Assembly: GCF_003319175.1 (NCBI RefSeq)
Contig: NZ_QOHK01000006.1
Location: 124,001-188,000, forward strand
DNA: 64,000 bases
DNA from: Blastococcus sp. TF02-8
GTDB taxonomy: Bacteria > Actinomycetota > Actinomycetes > Mycobacteriales > Geodermatophilaceae
Direction of reading: 5' to 3'
The notes beneath the pieces were generated by a model. That model was not told the origin of the DNA. It saw only the letters and a list, made by a program, of their open reading frames with translations, and did no database searches. Positions 1 to 9,210 of the stretch are shown here, in pieces (within the stretch, counting starts at the first letter, position 1; every line of letters begins with the position of its first letter). The position numbers were made by a program, and so were the translations under genes.

Positions 1-279
1 CCCGCGGTCGTTCTGCCCGGGGCCGGTCGGCCAGTAGACCTTGGTGAAGAGCTCGATGGACTCCCGGCGCACCCCGCTGAGGGCCTCGCCCAGGACGGTC
101 TCGGCGCGGGTGCCGGCGTAGACGTCGGCGGTGTCGAAGGTGGTGATGCCGGCATCGAGGGCGGCACGCACGCAGGCGTTGGCCGCGTCCTCCTCCACCT
201 GCCCGCCGTGGGTGAGCCAGTTGCCGTACGCGATCTCGGAGATGGTCAGGCCGGAGCGGCCGAGGCGTCTGAATTCCAC
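1..279 (-). CDS. aldo/keto reductase, N-terminal part (runs off the left edge)
   Basis: The first 93 residues are present, beginning at GTG 279. The protein opens with [19 protein letters not shown] and continues with [19 protein letters not shown]. This is the typical start of NADPH-dependent aldo/keto reductases of the Kv-beta/YghZ-like group; the Asp and Tyr of the DTADVYG-type motif are catalytic in the family. It lies 11 nt downstream of the metallo-hydrolase gene on the same strand, so it is probably the last gene of that operon. The substrate cannot be inferred, and the C-terminal two thirds lie outside the window. Confidence 0.85.
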   Translation of the reverse strand, partial: MEFRRLGRSGLTISEIAYGNWLTHGGQVEEDAANACVRAALDAGITTFDTADVYAGTRAETVLGEALSGVRRESIELFTKVYWPTGPGQNDRG

Positions 280-290
280 GGTGGACGACG

Positions 291-1079
291 TTAGAGGAGG
301 GCCCCGGCGCCCACGGTGGTCCCGTCGGGGACGAGGCGTGCACCGAGCGCCGCCAGGCGGTCGGCGAGCAGGTGGGCCGGCGGGTTGTGGTGGCTCAGGT
401 GGACGGCGACGACGTCGGTGGCTGCGGTGACCGCACCGACCGCGCGCAGCCGGTCCAGCTGGTCGGGGAACGTGCTGAGGTCCAGGTGGCCGGTGCCGTG
501 GTCGAGGTGGTCGCCGAACGTCTCCTCGAGCAGGACGACGTCGTAGGCGGCACCGCGGGTCGCTGCGATGGTCCCCTCGGGCAGGGGGCCGGTGTCGGTG
601 GCGTAGAGCAGCCGCCCGCCGTCCGGACCGGTGACGTCGAACAGCACGGTCGCCACCTCGTGGGCCGCGGCCAGCACGCGGACGGAGTAGCCGTGCCGGT
701 CGATCCGGTCGCCCGCTGCCAACGGCACGAGTTCCACCGGGTCGTCGGGTGCCAGCCACGGGCGCACGGCGTCGAGCACCGGTGGCGGCCCGGCAACGGT
801 CAGCGGCTCGTGACGGCGCACCCACTGGCGGGCCAGCAGCACCAGCGGGGCGCAGTGGTCGGCGTGGTCGTGCGTCACCAGGACCGCGCCGACCCCGCCC
901 AGGAACACCTCGGGCGGTGGCGGCGCGGGGGAGAGGTCCAGCAGCAGCACGTCGTCGACCAGCGCCGAGGTCGGACGTCGGGTGGTGCCCCGGCGGCGGG
1001 AGTCGGCGCACGAGGGGCACCCGCACCAGGGGTTGGGCCAGCCGTCGGCCGACCCGGTGCCGAGCAGGGTGACGCGCAT
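291..1079 (-). CDS. MBL-fold metallo-hydrolase (PhnP-like)
   Basis: This 262-residue protein has the metallo-beta-lactamase motif THDHADH (HxHxDH, the dinuclear metal site). Further ligand-type residues lie in AAHEV, YATDTG and VHLSHH. Near the N-terminus is the cysteine cluster WCGCPSC, like the structural zinc site of PhnP-type phosphodiesterases. It is likely a cytosolic hydrolase of cyclic phosphodiesters or a related small substrate; the substrate is inference only. It follows the DUF3043 gene by 26 nt and precedes the aldo/keto reductase by 11 nt, which looks like a three-gene operon. Confidence 0.8.
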   Translation of the reverse strand: MRVTLLGTGSADGWPNPWCGCPSCADSRRRGTTRRPTSALVDDVLLLDLSPAPPPPEVFLGGVGAVLVTHDHADHCAPLVLLARQWVRRHEPLTVAGPPPVLDAVRPWLAPDDPVELVPLAAGDRIDRHGYSVRVLAAAHEVATVLFDVTGPDGGRLLYATDTGPLPEGTIAATRGAAYDVVLLEETFGDHLDHGTGHLDLSTFPDQLDRLRAVGAVTAATDVVAVHLSHHNPPAHLLADRLAALGARLVPDGTTVGAGALL

Positions 1080-1105
1080 GGGTGCGGGCGCCGCCGGAGG
1101 GCGGC

Positions 1106-1711
1106 TCAGACCTGGGCGCCCAGCTCGACCTCGGGCTTCGGGAACCGCCAGCGGCGGATCATGGTCGAGCGGCTGATGCCGTACCAGACCAACCCCCGCA
1201 TCGTGTGCTTCCCGTCGGGGAAGCGGCTCGTGACCGCGGCGCGGATCTTGCGGCCGAGGACCACCGAGTCGATGACCAGCAGGACGAAGAAGCCCAGCAG
1301 CACGAAGGTGGAGTAGCTCTTGACCGCCAGGCTCGGGACGAAGGTGCCGACCAGGGCGACGGCGGCCACGGCGAGGAACAGGCTGCCGATGTTCCGGCGG
1401 CTGTCGACCACGTCCCGGACCAGCTTGCGGACCGGACCCCGGTCGCGGGCGGGCAGGTAGGCCTCGTCACCGCGGGCGGCGCCCTGGCGGCGGGCGGCGT
1501 TCTGCTCCCGGAGGCGCTGGTAGGCCTCCTTGCGCGTGGTGGGCGGCGGCGGGGGCGGACCCTGCCGGCGGCCCTGGGCCTCGGCGCGCTTGGGCGTCGG
1601 GCGGCCCTTCCCGCTGGCCTGGAGCCGCTGCTCGGTCAGCTCACCGGCGTCGCTCGAGGGAGCGGCGGGCGTCTGGTCGGGGTCGCGGCGGCCGGTCAGG
1701 CGGAACTTCAC
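1106..1711 (-). CDS. DUF3043 membrane protein
   Basis: This is a 201-residue protein with a basic, Pro-rich N-terminal half (a PPPPPP run) and two close hydrophobic segments, around residues 110-128 and 133-152. The tail is basic with a [11 protein letters not shown] segment. The overall pattern is that of the actinobacterial DUF3043 family, whose function is unknown. The start GTG 1711 is supported by a TAGACT -10 box at 1720-1725 (minus strand), 8 nt upstream, so the mRNA is probably leaderless. It is divergent from the erpA-like gene and heads the operon with the metallo-hydrolase. Confidence 0.75.
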   Translation of the reverse strand: MKFRLTGRRDPDQTPAAPSSDAGELTEQRLQASGKGRPTPKRAEAQGRRQGPPPPPPTTRKEAYQRLREQNAARRQGAARGDEAYLPARDRGPVRKLVRDVVDSRRNIGSLFLAVAAVALVGTFVPSLAVKSYSTFVLLGFFVLLVIDSVVLGRKIRAAVTSRFPDGKHTMRGLVWYGISRSTMIRRWRFPKPEVELGAQV

Positions 1712-1863
1712 GGCTGGGAAGTCTACGGGTGTGAGCCATCAGGCCCCGTGGATCGGCGTCGGCGCCGTACAGTGGGGGTGCACGGGAAGAGGTGCCGTCC
1801 CGGCGGCGTTCGTCCGCGAGGGAGTGCGCGTGCGCGGACACCTCGGAGGGAGAGGACAGGAAT

Positions 1864-2211
1864 ATGACGGTGCAGGACACCGCGGCCACCGGCGTCGTGC
1901 TCAGCGACCCCGCGGCCGCCAAGGTCAAGGCGTTGCTGGACCAGGAGGGTCGTGACGACCTGCGGCTGCGCATCGCGGTCCAGCCCGGCGGTTGCTCGGG
2001 TCTGCGGTACCAGCTCTTCTTCGACGAGCGGTTCCTCGACGGCGACCAGACCTACGACTTCGGTGGCGTCGAGGTGATCATCGACCGGATGAGCGGCCCG
2101 TACCTGGGCGGCGCGACCATCGACTTCGTCGACAGCATCGAGAAGCAGGGCTTCACGATCGACAACCCCAACGCGCAGGGTTCCTGCGCCTGCGGCGACT
2201 CGTTCAACTGA
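1864..2211 (+). CDS. erpA: iron-sulfur cluster insertion protein, ErpA/HesB/IscA family
   Basis: This 115-residue A-type carrier passes assembled Fe-S clusters to apo-proteins in the cytosol. The three family cysteines are present: one in PGGCSG and two in the C-terminal SCACGDSF. The start is ATG 1864, behind the purine-rich stretch GGAGGGAGAGGA. A TACAGT box at 1768-1773 is a possible -10, giving a leader of about 85 nt. The gene corresponds in place and type to mycobacterial Rv2204c, beside asnB and the cytochrome oxidase genes. The Rieske protein QcrA encoded nearby is a plausible client. ErpA versus another A-type carrier cannot be settled from sequence alone. Confidence 0.9.
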   Translation: MTVQDTAATGVVLSDPAAAKVKALLDQEGRDDLRLRIAVQPGGCSGLRYQLFFDERFLDGDQTYDFGGVEVIIDRMSGPYLGGATIDFVDSIEKQGFTIDNPNAQGSCACGDSFN

Positions 2212-2224
2212 GCCCGGACGCACA

Positions 2225-2260
2225 CAGCGCCCGGTTCCCCGCACGGGGGACCGGGCGCTG
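2225..2260. terminator. bidirectional hairpin terminator
   Basis: A 16-bp stem with one mismatch and a GCAC loop lies between the convergent erpA-like and asnB genes. There is no T-run, as is common for actinobacterial terminators. Confidence 0.75.
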
Positions 2261-2275
2261 TCGTGTCCGGAGGAG

Positions 2276-4207
2276 CTACAGCCGGACGGGGTAGACCGTC
2301 GCCGGGATCTCGGGGCGGATCCGCCCCTCGACGAAGATGCCGTGCCAGATCATGAAGACCAGCAGGGTCCACAGCTTGCGCGAGTAGTCGACCGGGGAGC
2401 CCGACCGCTGGTTGGCCCGGTGTGCGTCCAGCATCGCCAGCACCTGGGACCTGTCGAGCCACTCCTCGGTGCCGCTGTCCTCGATCACCTGGCGGGCCCA
2501 GTCGTGCAGGTCCTCGGCCAGCCAGTGCCGGGTGGGTACCGGGAAGCCCAGCTTGCGGCGGTTCAGCACGTGCGCCGGCACGATCTGCTCCAGCGCCTTG
2601 CGCAGCGCGAACTTCGTCGTCTCCTTGGTCACGCGCTGGTCCACCGGGATCGTGGACGCGACCCGGAAGACCTCGGGGTCCAGGAAGGGCACCCGGAGCT
2701 CGAGCGAGTTGGCCATGGTCATCTTGTCGGCCTTGACCAGGATGTCCCCGCGCAGCCAGGTGAACAGGTCGACGTACTGCATGGCGGTGACGTCGTCGTA
2801 GCCGGCGGCCCGGGTGCGCTCGTAGAGCTCGCGGGTGACCGTGACGTGCGAGAGGTCGGCGTCGCGGGTCCGCAGGAAGCCGAGCTCGTCGTCGCGGAAG
2901 AGCCGGGCGTTGCCGTAGTACCGCTGCTCGAGCGGGATGGACCCGCGGCGCAGCAGGTCCTTGCCGCGCATGCCGTCGGGAAGGCGGGTCGACAGCGCGC
3001 CGAGCGCGCGGCGGATGCCGCGCGGCAGCTTCTCGAAGGCCGCCAGCGACAGCGGCTCGCGGTAGATGTTGTAGCCGCCGAAGAGCTCGTCGGCCCCTTC
3101 GCCGGAGAGCACGACCTTCACGTGCTTCCGGGCCTCGCGGGCGATGAAGTACAGCGGCACGAGCGCGGGGTCGGCGACCGGGTCGTCGAGGTACCAGACC
3201 ACCAGCGGGATCGACTCGGCGAACTCCTGCGGTGTCACCACCTTGGTGATGTGCTCCACGCCGATCGCGGCCGCGGACTCCGCCGCGACGTCGATCTCGG
3301 AGAAGCCCTGGCGCTCGAAGCCGGTGGTGAAGGTCAGCAGCTTCGGGTTGTAGCGCTTGGCCAGGGCGGCGATGGCCGTGGAGTCGATCCCCCCGGAGAG
3401 GAAGGACCCGACGGTGACGTCGGCCCGCATGTGCACGCGTACCGAGTCGTCGAGCACGTCGGCGATCCGGTCGTAGAGGGCCTGCTGCTCGTCCTTCGCG
3501 ACCGGGCGGACCGGGAAGGTCGGGTGGAAGTAGCGCTTCGTCGTCAGCTCGCCGTCGGCGACGGTGAAGCTCGTGCCGCTCTCGATCCGGCGGATGCCGC
3601 GGTGCAGCGTCGCCGGCTCGGGAACGTACTGCAGGGTCAGGTAGTGCTGCAGGGAGGCGGGGTCGACGCCGCCGGCCGCCGCGCTGCCACCCAGGAGCTC
3701 CAGGACGGCCTTCTTCTCGGAGCTGAAGACGAGCCCGCCGTCGGCCAGCCGCGCGGTGAACAGCGGCTTGATGCCGAACGGGTCGCGGGCACCGAAGACC
3801 GTCTTCTCCTGGGTGTCCCAGATGAGGAAGGCGAACATGCCGCGGAGGCGCTCGACGACGCCCTCGCCCCAGACGGTGTAGCCCGCGACGATCGCCTCGG
3901 TGTCGCCCTCGGTGGCGAAGGTGGCCCCGGCCGCCTTCAGCTCCTCGCGCAGCTCCAGGTAGTTGTAGATCTCGCCGTTGAAGACGATCCGGTAGCGGCC
4001 GTCGGCGTAGGACATCGGCTGGTGGCTGTGCTCGATGTCGATGAACGACAGCCGGTTGAACCCGAAGACGGCGCGGTCGTCCCACCACGCCTCGTTCTCG
4101 TCCGGGCCGCGGTGGCGGACGCAGTTCTGCGCCGCCCGCACCGCCTCGACCGTGCCGTCGTCGACGCGGTCGGCGTCGGTGGAGAAGTAGGCGATCAGGC
4201 CACACAT
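2276..4207 (-). CDS. asnB: asparagine synthetase (glutamine-hydrolysing)
   Basis: This 643-residue class II amidotransferase makes asparagine from aspartate, ATP and glutamine. Starting at ATG 4207 places Cys2 (MCGLIAYF) directly after Met, as needed for the N-terminal nucleophile; the open frame continues upstream, but that would bury this cysteine. The glutaminase domain contains RHRGPD and NGEIYNY. The synthetase domain has the PP-loop SGGIDST and SGEGADELFGGY. The position next to ctaC matches mycobacterial Rv2201. A GGAG lies about 11 nt before the start. The DUF3817 gene upstream ends 47 nt before it on the same strand. Confidence 0.95.
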   Translation of the reverse strand: MCGLIAYFSTDADRVDDGTVEAVRAAQNCVRHRGPDENEAWWDDRAVFGFNRLSFIDIEHSHQPMSYADGRYRIVFNGEIYNYLELREELKAAGATFATEGDTEAIVAGYTVWGEGVVERLRGMFAFLIWDTQEKTVFGARDPFGIKPLFTARLADGGLVFSSEKKAVLELLGGSAAAGGVDPASLQHYLTLQYVPEPATLHRGIRRIESGTSFTVADGELTTKRYFHPTFPVRPVAKDEQQALYDRIADVLDDSVRVHMRADVTVGSFLSGGIDSTAIAALAKRYNPKLLTFTTGFERQGFSEIDVAAESAAAIGVEHITKVVTPQEFAESIPLVVWYLDDPVADPALVPLYFIAREARKHVKVVLSGEGADELFGGYNIYREPLSLAAFEKLPRGIRRALGALSTRLPDGMRGKDLLRRGSIPLEQRYYGNARLFRDDELGFLRTRDADLSHVTVTRELYERTRAAGYDDVTAMQYVDLFTWLRGDILVKADKMTMANSLELRVPFLDPEVFRVASTIPVDQRVTKETTKFALRKALEQIVPAHVLNRRKLGFPVPTRHWLAEDLHDWARQVIEDSGTEEWLDRSQVLAMLDAHRANQRSGSPVDYSRKLWTLLVFMIWHGIFVEGRIRPEIPATVYPVRL

Positions 4208-4254
4208 GAGGCGCGCGACTCCGGGGTCGTTGAGGGGGACGGGGACCGCGACGG

Positions 4255-4599
4255 TCAGACGCGCTCGCCGAGGCGGGTCTTGCGGGTGGCGGTGCGTTCG
4301 GCCCAGAAGGACAGGAACGGCACGGTCCCGGCCAGCACGGTGACCAGGAAGCCCTTGATGCTCCACTTCGCCCGCAGCGCCAGGTCCACCGTGGCCAGGA
4401 AGAACAGGCCGTACAGCCAGCCGTGCGCCGTCCCCAGCACCGCCACGGGGGCGTCGATGCCACCCAGGTGCTTGAGGGGGACCGCGACGACGACGAGCGC
4501 GATGAGGAGCACGCCGACGACGTTCGCCATCACGCGGTAGCGGGTCAGCGCCGTCGGCACGTCGCGCCCGGCGGCCCGCGTGGGCTGCTCAACGGCCAC
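4255..4599 (-). CDS. DUF3817 small membrane protein
   Basis: This 114-residue protein has three hydrophobic segments (around residues 22-42, 51-70 and 80-100) and a GTAHGWLYGLFFL stretch typical of DUF3817. Family members often lie next to cytochrome oxidase genes in actinobacteria, but no biochemical role is known to me. The start overlaps the end of the upstream membrane-protein gene by 11 nt, indicating translational coupling. Asparagine synthetase follows 47 nt downstream. Confidence 0.75.
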   Translation of the reverse strand: MAVEQPTRAAGRDVPTALTRYRVMANVVGVLLIALVVVAVPLKHLGGIDAPVAVLGTAHGWLYGLFFLATVDLALRAKWSIKGFLVTVLAGTVPFLSFWAERTATRKTRLGERV

Positions 4600-4954
4600 T
4601 GCTGCTCCTCTGTCCCAGCGCCTTCTCGTTGAGCTCGGCGAGGTAGGCGTTGTAGGCGGCGAGCTCGGGGTCGCCCGTGGTGTCGATGCGCGGGCGCTGG
4701 TAGAGCACGACGGCGTTGCCGGGCCGGTCGGCGTCCGGGTCGCGGCGCAGCTCGTCGCGCACCATCCGCAGGTAGAACCACAGGCCCATGAAGCCGTACA
4801 GCGGCCACTGGAGCGCGTAGCTCCAGTTGACCGCCCCGCCGCCGTTCTCGGCCTTGCTGAGCTGCCAGTAGCCGAGGAAGAAGGTGGCGACGAACAGTGC
4901 GGCCACGAGCAGGTGCAGGAGCACCCACTTCGGGGTCAGCAGCCGGGTGTACAC
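4589..4954 (-). CDS. small membrane protein, SURF1-like at its N-terminus
   Basis: The 121-residue protein begins YTRLLTPKWVLLHLLVAALF and carries a first membrane segment ending in GYWQL, resembling the first helix of SURF1-type oxidase assembly factors. A second segment (LYGFMGLWFYLRM) follows. The remaining tail is hydrophilic. I chose GTG 4954 because a TAGAGT box at 4962-4967 (minus strand) sits 7 nt upstream; GTG 4960 would add two residues. It is divergent from ctaC. A role in oxidase assembly is inference from location and the first helix only. Confidence 0.6.
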   Translation of the reverse strand: MYTRLLTPKWVLLHLLVAALFVATFFLGYWQLSKAENGGGAVNWSYALQWPLYGFMGLWFYLRMVRDELRRDPDADRPGNAVVLYQRPRIDTTGDPELAAYNAYLAELNEKALGQRSSSGR

Positions 4955-5228
4955 GCCCACGACTCTAACCGTCGTCCCGGCGCGGCCCGGCGCCCGAGCG
5001 GTCCCGACCCGGGGCGATCCGGTCACATCCCCCGTGCCGACGGCGCACCCGGCCGACGCGACGCCGTCGCGACCCGCCGCAACCGTCTCCGGTGGTCGGC
5101 CCCGCAGGCGGGTCGGCTAGTCTCGGCCCACACTGTGAACGGCGCGGTCTGACCGTGCCGGACACCGGTGGAGGACCCGCTGGAAGGACCGCCCGGGAGC
5201 CGGGCGGAGGACGAGGAGGCAGCGAGCA

Positions 5229-6116
5229 GTGGCTCGAGGCAGCAGGCTCGCGCGGCTGGCCGCGCTCGGTCTCCTGGGGGTACTCACCCTCACCGGATGC
5301 GAGATGCCGAACAACGAGTTCTGGCGGTTCGGCTGGCCGGAGGGCATCACCGAACAGGCCACGGAGATGCGTCAGCTGTGGACCGGGTCGGTCATCGCCG
5401 CCCTGATCGTCGGCATCATCGTGTGGTCGCTGATCGGCTACTCGGTGGTGCGGCACCGCAAGCGGGGTGACGAGCTGCCGCGGCAGACGGCCTACAACCT
5501 GCCGCTGGAGATCGGTCTCACGGTCCTTCCGTTCATCATCATCGCCGGCCTGTTCTTCTTCACCGTGGTGACGCAGAACAAGGTCATGGAGCGCAGCGCG
5601 GACCCCGACGAGACCATCGAGGTCAACGCCTTCAAGTGGAACTGGGAGTTCGTCTACCCGGAGACCGAGGGGCAGGACGGCCAGCCGGTCAGCACCGTCG
5701 GCACGAGCACGGACATCCCGATCCTCGTGGTCCCCACGGAGCGGACCATCCGCTTCCAGGTCGTCTCCGCGGACGTCATCCACTCGTTCTGGGTGCCGGA
5801 GTTCCTCTTCAAGCTCGACGTGATCCCGGGCAACGAGAACGGCCGGGACAACGTCTTCGAGGTGACCGTCCAGAAGGAAGGTGCCTACGTCGGCCGCTGC
5901 GCCGAGCTGTGCGGGACCTACCACGCGTACATGAACTTCGAGGTCCGCGCCGTCTCCGGCGAGGACTACGACGCCTACCTCGCTGCGCGCGAGGAGGGCC
6001 TGAACACCTACGACGCGCTCGAGTCGATCGGGCAGCCCGGCGAGGCCGGCACCACGACCCCGCTGGACCTGGCGCAGAACAAGAACGCCGACCAGCAGCG
6101 GTCCGCTGGTGACTGA
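5229..6116 (+). CDS. ctaC: cytochrome c oxidase subunit II
   Basis: The 295-residue lipoprotein subunit carries the CuA centre that accepts electrons from the bc1 complex. The signal peptide ends in the lipobox LTGC (Cys24). Two membrane helices lie at about 53-72 and 93-115. The extracytoplasmic cupredoxin domain supplies the CuA ligands His185, Cys224, Glu226, Cys228, His232 and Met235 (CAELCGTYHAYM). The start is GTG 5229 after GAGGAGGCAGCGA. A TAGTCT box at 5117-5122 is a candidate -10. ctaF follows 45 nt downstream. The subunit I gene ctaD is not between them and must be elsewhere. Confidence 0.97.
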   Translation: MARGSRLARLAALGLLGVLTLTGCEMPNNEFWRFGWPEGITEQATEMRQLWTGSVIAALIVGIIVWSLIGYSVVRHRKRGDELPRQTAYNLPLEIGLTVLPFIIIAGLFFFTVVTQNKVMERSADPDETIEVNAFKWNWEFVYPETEGQDGQPVSTVGTSTDIPILVVPTERTIRFQVVSADVIHSFWVPEFLFKLDVIPGNENGRDNVFEVTVQKEGAYVGRCAELCGTYHAYMNFEVRAVSGEDYDAYLAAREEGLNTYDALESIGQPGEAGTTTPLDLAQNKNADQQRSAGD

Positions 6117-6161
6117 CGCTCCCGTTCCCAGCACCGGCACCACGTACGAGGAGGCACGGCC

Positions 6162-6566
6162 GTGAAGGTCGAGGCGCTGATCTTCAACTTGATCACGGTG
6201 TTCTGCATCGTGGCCGCGATCGTCTACGGCGTGTGGGCCGGTGAGCCGATCGGCACGACGGCGCTCGCGCTCTCCGGCGGGCTCACCGGGCTCATCGGTG
6301 GGTTCTTCTGGTTCGTCTCGCGGCGCATCGACGCCCGCCCGGAGGACCGGAAGGACGCCGACATCGCCGAGGGCGCCGGGGAGCTGGGCTTCTTCCCGCC
6401 GGCCAGCTACTGGCCGATCACGCTGGCGCTGTCTGCCGCCCTGATGGGCCTGGCGCTGGCCTTCTGGTACGCCTGGCTCATCCTGATCGCCGGCTTCGCG
6501 CTGATCATCAGCGTCGGCGGTCTGCTCTTCGAGTACTACGTGGGGCAGAACGCCCAGCAGAGCTGA
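6162..6566 (+). CDS. ctaF: actinobacterial cytochrome c oxidase subunit IV
   Basis: This 134-residue protein has four membrane segments, at about 6-25, 31-50, 84-103 and 106-127. It matches the actinobacterial aa3 oxidase subunit IV family, including the FFWFVSRRID and GELGFFPPASYWP segments. It is a small accessory subunit of the aa3 oxidase, which forms a supercomplex with the bc1 complex encoded just downstream on the other strand. The start is GTG 6162, preceded by GAGGAGG. It is probably co-transcribed with ctaC, and a strong hairpin follows it. Confidence 0.93.
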   Translation: MKVEALIFNLITVFCIVAAIVYGVWAGEPIGTTALALSGGLTGLIGGFFWFVSRRIDARPEDRKDADIAEGAGELGFFPPASYWPITLALSAALMGLALAFWYAWLILIAGFALIISVGGLLFEYYVGQNAQQS

Positions 6567-6580
6567 CCTGTTCGACCGCT

Positions 6581-6624
6581 CGACGAGGGCCCCTCCCGCC
6601 ACCCCGCAGGAGGGGTCCTCGTCG
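6581..6624 (+). terminator. hairpin terminator after ctaF
   Basis: A 16-bp stem (one mismatch) with a 12-nt loop starts 14 nt after the ctaF stop codon. It could also serve the GNAT gene that ends at 6658 on the other strand. Confidence 0.75.
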
Positions 6625-6657
6625 TTCCCGGTGCCGCTGGTCCGCGCGAGCGGCGGC

Positions 6658-7407
6658 TCAGGGCCGGCGGCGGTAGTGGTAGCGGTGGTGCTCGATGAAG
6701 CCGGCGCGGCGGTAGAGCGCGCGGGCGGCGGTGTTGCCGGCCGTCACCTGCAGGTAGACCTCGTGCGCGCCCCGGGCGGCCGCCCAGTGCACGAGGGCGC
6801 CCATGACGGCGGTGGCGAGCCCCTGGCGCCGGTACCGCTCGTCGACGTCGAGAGCGGTCACGCCGAGCCGGCCGTCGACGAGCGCTCCCCGCGCGATGGC
6901 GACCGGTTCCGCTGACGTGGGACCCGGGCGCGCCGAGGCGAAGACGAGCTCCTCGCCGCGCGTGAGCACCTCGAGTGCTCCCGGGGGGAGCGGGGCGCCG
7001 CCGGGGCGGTACCGGGCGAGCCAGGAGGCGTCAGGGGCCGGTCGCAGATCGATCGGGACCGGCGGGGGAGGGAACCCTGTCACGGGCGCGGTCAGGACGA
7101 GCACCGGCTCGTCCCGCTGCCACCCCGCGGTGGCGAAGGCGGCGTCGGCGGGACGGGACTGGACGCCCGGCAGCAGAGCGCAGGGCCGCAGCCCGCGCTC
7201 GTCGTACCACCGCTCGACGGCTGCCACCGCTTCCGGGAGCGGACGGCCGGGATCACCGGCCACCAGGGCGGAGTTGGCGCGGCTCGTGAAGCCCTGGGCG
7301 GCGCGGAGCAGCCACTCGCCGAGATGGTCCTCCTCGGGAGCTCGCCATCCGCGTGCGGCCAGGCGTTCGAGCCCCACCACGTCCAGCGACGACCGCATCT
7401 GTCCCAT
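6658..7407 (-). CDS. GNAT family N-acetyltransferase
   Basis: The 249-residue protein has a C-terminal GNAT domain with the acetyl-CoA loop RYRRQGLATAVM and the late GNAT helix NTAARALYRRAGF. The N-terminal half is a less conserved acetyltransferase-like region. It transfers an acetyl group from acetyl-CoA to an unknown acceptor. It lies downstream of qcrB, separated from it by a perfect hairpin, so it is probably expressed separately. Starts at 7407 and 7398 are both possible. Confidence 0.75.
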   Translation of the reverse strand: MGQMRSSLDVVGLERLAARGWRAPEEDHLGEWLLRAAQGFTSRANSALVAGDPGRPLPEAVAAVERWYDERGLRPCALLPGVQSRPADAAFATAGWQRDEPVLVLTAPVTGFPPPPVPIDLRPAPDASWLARYRPGGAPLPPGALEVLTRGEELVFASARPGPTSAEPVAIARGALVDGRLGVTALDVDERYRRQGLATAVMGALVHWAAARGAHEVYLQVTAGNTAARALYRRAGFIEHHRYHYRRRP

Positions 7408-7476
7408 GCGGTGATCCTCGGGGGTCTCCCCAGCGTGCCTGCCGCGGGGGTGGCCGGTGTGCGGGCCCGCACATGC

Positions 7477-7511
7477 AGAAGGGCCCCGGTGGAAACCACC
7501 GGGGCCCTTCT
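7477..7511. terminator. hairpin terminator after qcrB
   Basis: A perfect 16-bp stem with an AAA loop lies 16 nt downstream of the qcrB stop codon. It ends the ctaE-qcrCAB transcription unit. Confidence 0.85.
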
Positions 7512-7527
7512 CCGTCGTGCTCCGCGA

Positions 7528-9210
7528 TCAGTCGCGCGCGTCCTGCGGGCGCCCACCGTCGGAAGGACGTCCGCCGTCCGACGGGCGGCCGGAGGTCGTC
7601 AGCTCGCGCGACGCCTCACCGGCCGCCAGGCCGCGCCCCTCGCCCCGCTGCTCGAGCTCGACCGCGGACGGCTGCTCGATGGGGGAGAAGAAGCCCCGGA
7701 TCGCCCGGCGGGCTCCGCCGACGTGGTTCATCCGCTTCGGGACCGGAGCGCCACCGTAGGCGAGCTGGCCGTGGCCGTGCTCGTCCACCGGGCCGAGGGG
7801 CTGGTGCACCTCGATGAACTCACCATGGGGCAGGCGCCGGATGACACCGGTCTCGATGCCGTGCTCGAGCACCTCGCGGTCGTGCTGCTGGAGGCCCAGG
7901 CAGATCCGGTACGTGATCGTGTACACGATCGGCGGGAGGACGATGACGCCGATCCGCCCGATCCAGGTCATGGCGTTGAGGCTGATGTCGAACTTGTCGG
8001 CGATGACGTCGTTGCCGCCGGCCACCATCAGCCAGAAGTAGAACGTCAGGCCCATCATGCCCAGCGAGGTGCGCACCGGGACGTCGCGCGGACGCTGCAG
8101 CAGGTGGTGCGACGCCGTGTCCTTGGTGACCTTGCGCTCGATCATCGGGTAGAGCGCGAGGACCGTGAACATCGTGCCGGCCACGACGACCGTCGGCCAG
8201 AACAGCGCGGGGATCGTGTAGTCACCGGGGAGGTTGATGTCCCAGGCGGGGAAGATCCGGGTCGAGCCGTCGAGGAAGCCGATGTACCAGTCCGGCTGCG
8301 ACGCCGCGGAGACCTGCGCCGGGTTGTACGGGCCCCAGAGCCAGACCGGGTTGATCTGCACGAGACCGGCCAGGGCGGTGCAGACGCCGAACACGACCAG
8401 CATGAGCCCGGTGGCCTTGCCCGCGAACGTCGGGAAGAGCCGGTTGCCGACCACGTTGTGCTCGGTGCGGCCGGGGCCGGGGAACTGGGTGTGCTTCTGC
8501 TTCACCAGGATCAGCAGGTGCACCGCGATCAGCGCGAGCAGGATCGCCGGGAAGATCAGCACGTGGGCGATGTAGAAGCGCCCGATGATCTGCTCGCCGA
8601 CGTAGTCCCCGTTGAAGATCGCGAAGTGCGCCCACGTGCCGATGACCGGGATGGACAGCAGGATCGCGCTGATGATGCGGAGACCGGTGCCCGACAGCAG
8701 GTCGTCGGGCAGCGAGTAGCCCGTGACGCCCATGAGCAGCGACAGCACCAGCATGACCACGCCGATGAGCCAGTTGCTCTCACGCGGCCGGCGGAACGCA
8801 CCGGTGAAGAAGATGCGGAGCAGGTGCACCACGATCGAGGCGACGAACAGCAGCGCCGCCCAGTGGTGCAGCTGGCGCATGAACAGGCCGCCGCGGACGT
8901 CGAAGGACAGGTCGAGCGCGGAGGCGTAGGCGCCCGACATCTCGGTCCCGCGCAACGGGTCGTACTGACCGTCGTACTGGACCTCGATCATCGTGGCGTC
9001 GAAGAAGAAGGTCAGGTACGTGCCGGACAGCAGCAGGATGATGAAGCAGTAGAGCGCGATCTCGCCGAGCAGGAACGACCAGTGGTCGGGGAACACCTTG
9101 TTCAGCGTGCGGCGCACCGGGCCCGCGACGATGAGGCGGTCGTCCAGTTCGGTCGCGGCCTTACCGAGCCGCGAGGTCGGCGCCCCCGGCGCAGTGGCGG
9201 TAGCAGCCAT
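7528..9210 (-). CDS. qcrB: cytochrome bc1 complex, cytochrome b subunit
   Basis: The 560-residue membrane subunit of menaquinol:cytochrome c reductase has two haem-ligating helices (LHHWAALLF...VVHLLRIFF and HVLIF...AVHLLIL). The Qo-site loop reads PDWY in place of PEWY, as in other actinobacteria. A hydrophilic C-terminal extension of more than 100 residues is also typical of the group. The start ATG 9210 overlaps the qcrA stop by 1 nt (TGATG). It is the last gene of ctaE-qcrC-qcrA-qcrB. QcrB is the target of the imidazopyridine Q203 in mycobacteria (family knowledge). Confidence 0.97.
   Translation of the reverse strand: MAATATAPGAPTSRLGKAATELDDRLIVAGPVRRTLNKVFPDHWSFLLGEIALYCFIILLLSGTYLTFFFDATMIEVQYDGQYDPLRGTEMSGAYASALDLSFDVRGGLFMRQLHHWAALLFVASIVVHLLRIFFTGAFRRPRESNWLIGVVMLVLSLLMGVTGYSLPDDLLSGTGLRIISAILLSIPVIGTWAHFAIFNGDYVGEQIIGRFYIAHVLIFPAILLALIAVHLLILVKQKHTQFPGPGRTEHNVVGNRLFPTFAGKATGLMLVVFGVCTALAGLVQINPVWLWGPYNPAQVSAASQPDWYIGFLDGSTRIFPAWDINLPGDYTIPALFWPTVVVAGTMFTVLALYPMIERKVTKDTASHHLLQRPRDVPVRTSLGMMGLTFYFWLMVAGGNDVIADKFDISLNAMTWIGRIGVIVLPPIVYTITYRICLGLQQHDREVLEHGIETGVIRRLPHGEFIEVHQPLGPVDEHGHGQLAYGGAPVPKRMNHVGGARRAIRGFFSPIEQPSAVELEQRGEGRGLAAGEASRELTTSGRPSDGGRPSDGGRPQDARD

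Noticed and set aside
4208-4366. Upstream extension of the asnB reading frame
   Set aside because: It would place the catalytic N-terminal cysteine internally and overlap the DUF3817 gene.
2342-4540. Open frame of over 700 codons on the plus strand opposite asnB
   Set aside because: It is a high-GC antisense shadow: composition is Arg/Val/Gly/Asp-rich, there are no family motifs, and the opposite strand has a full-length asparagine synthetase.
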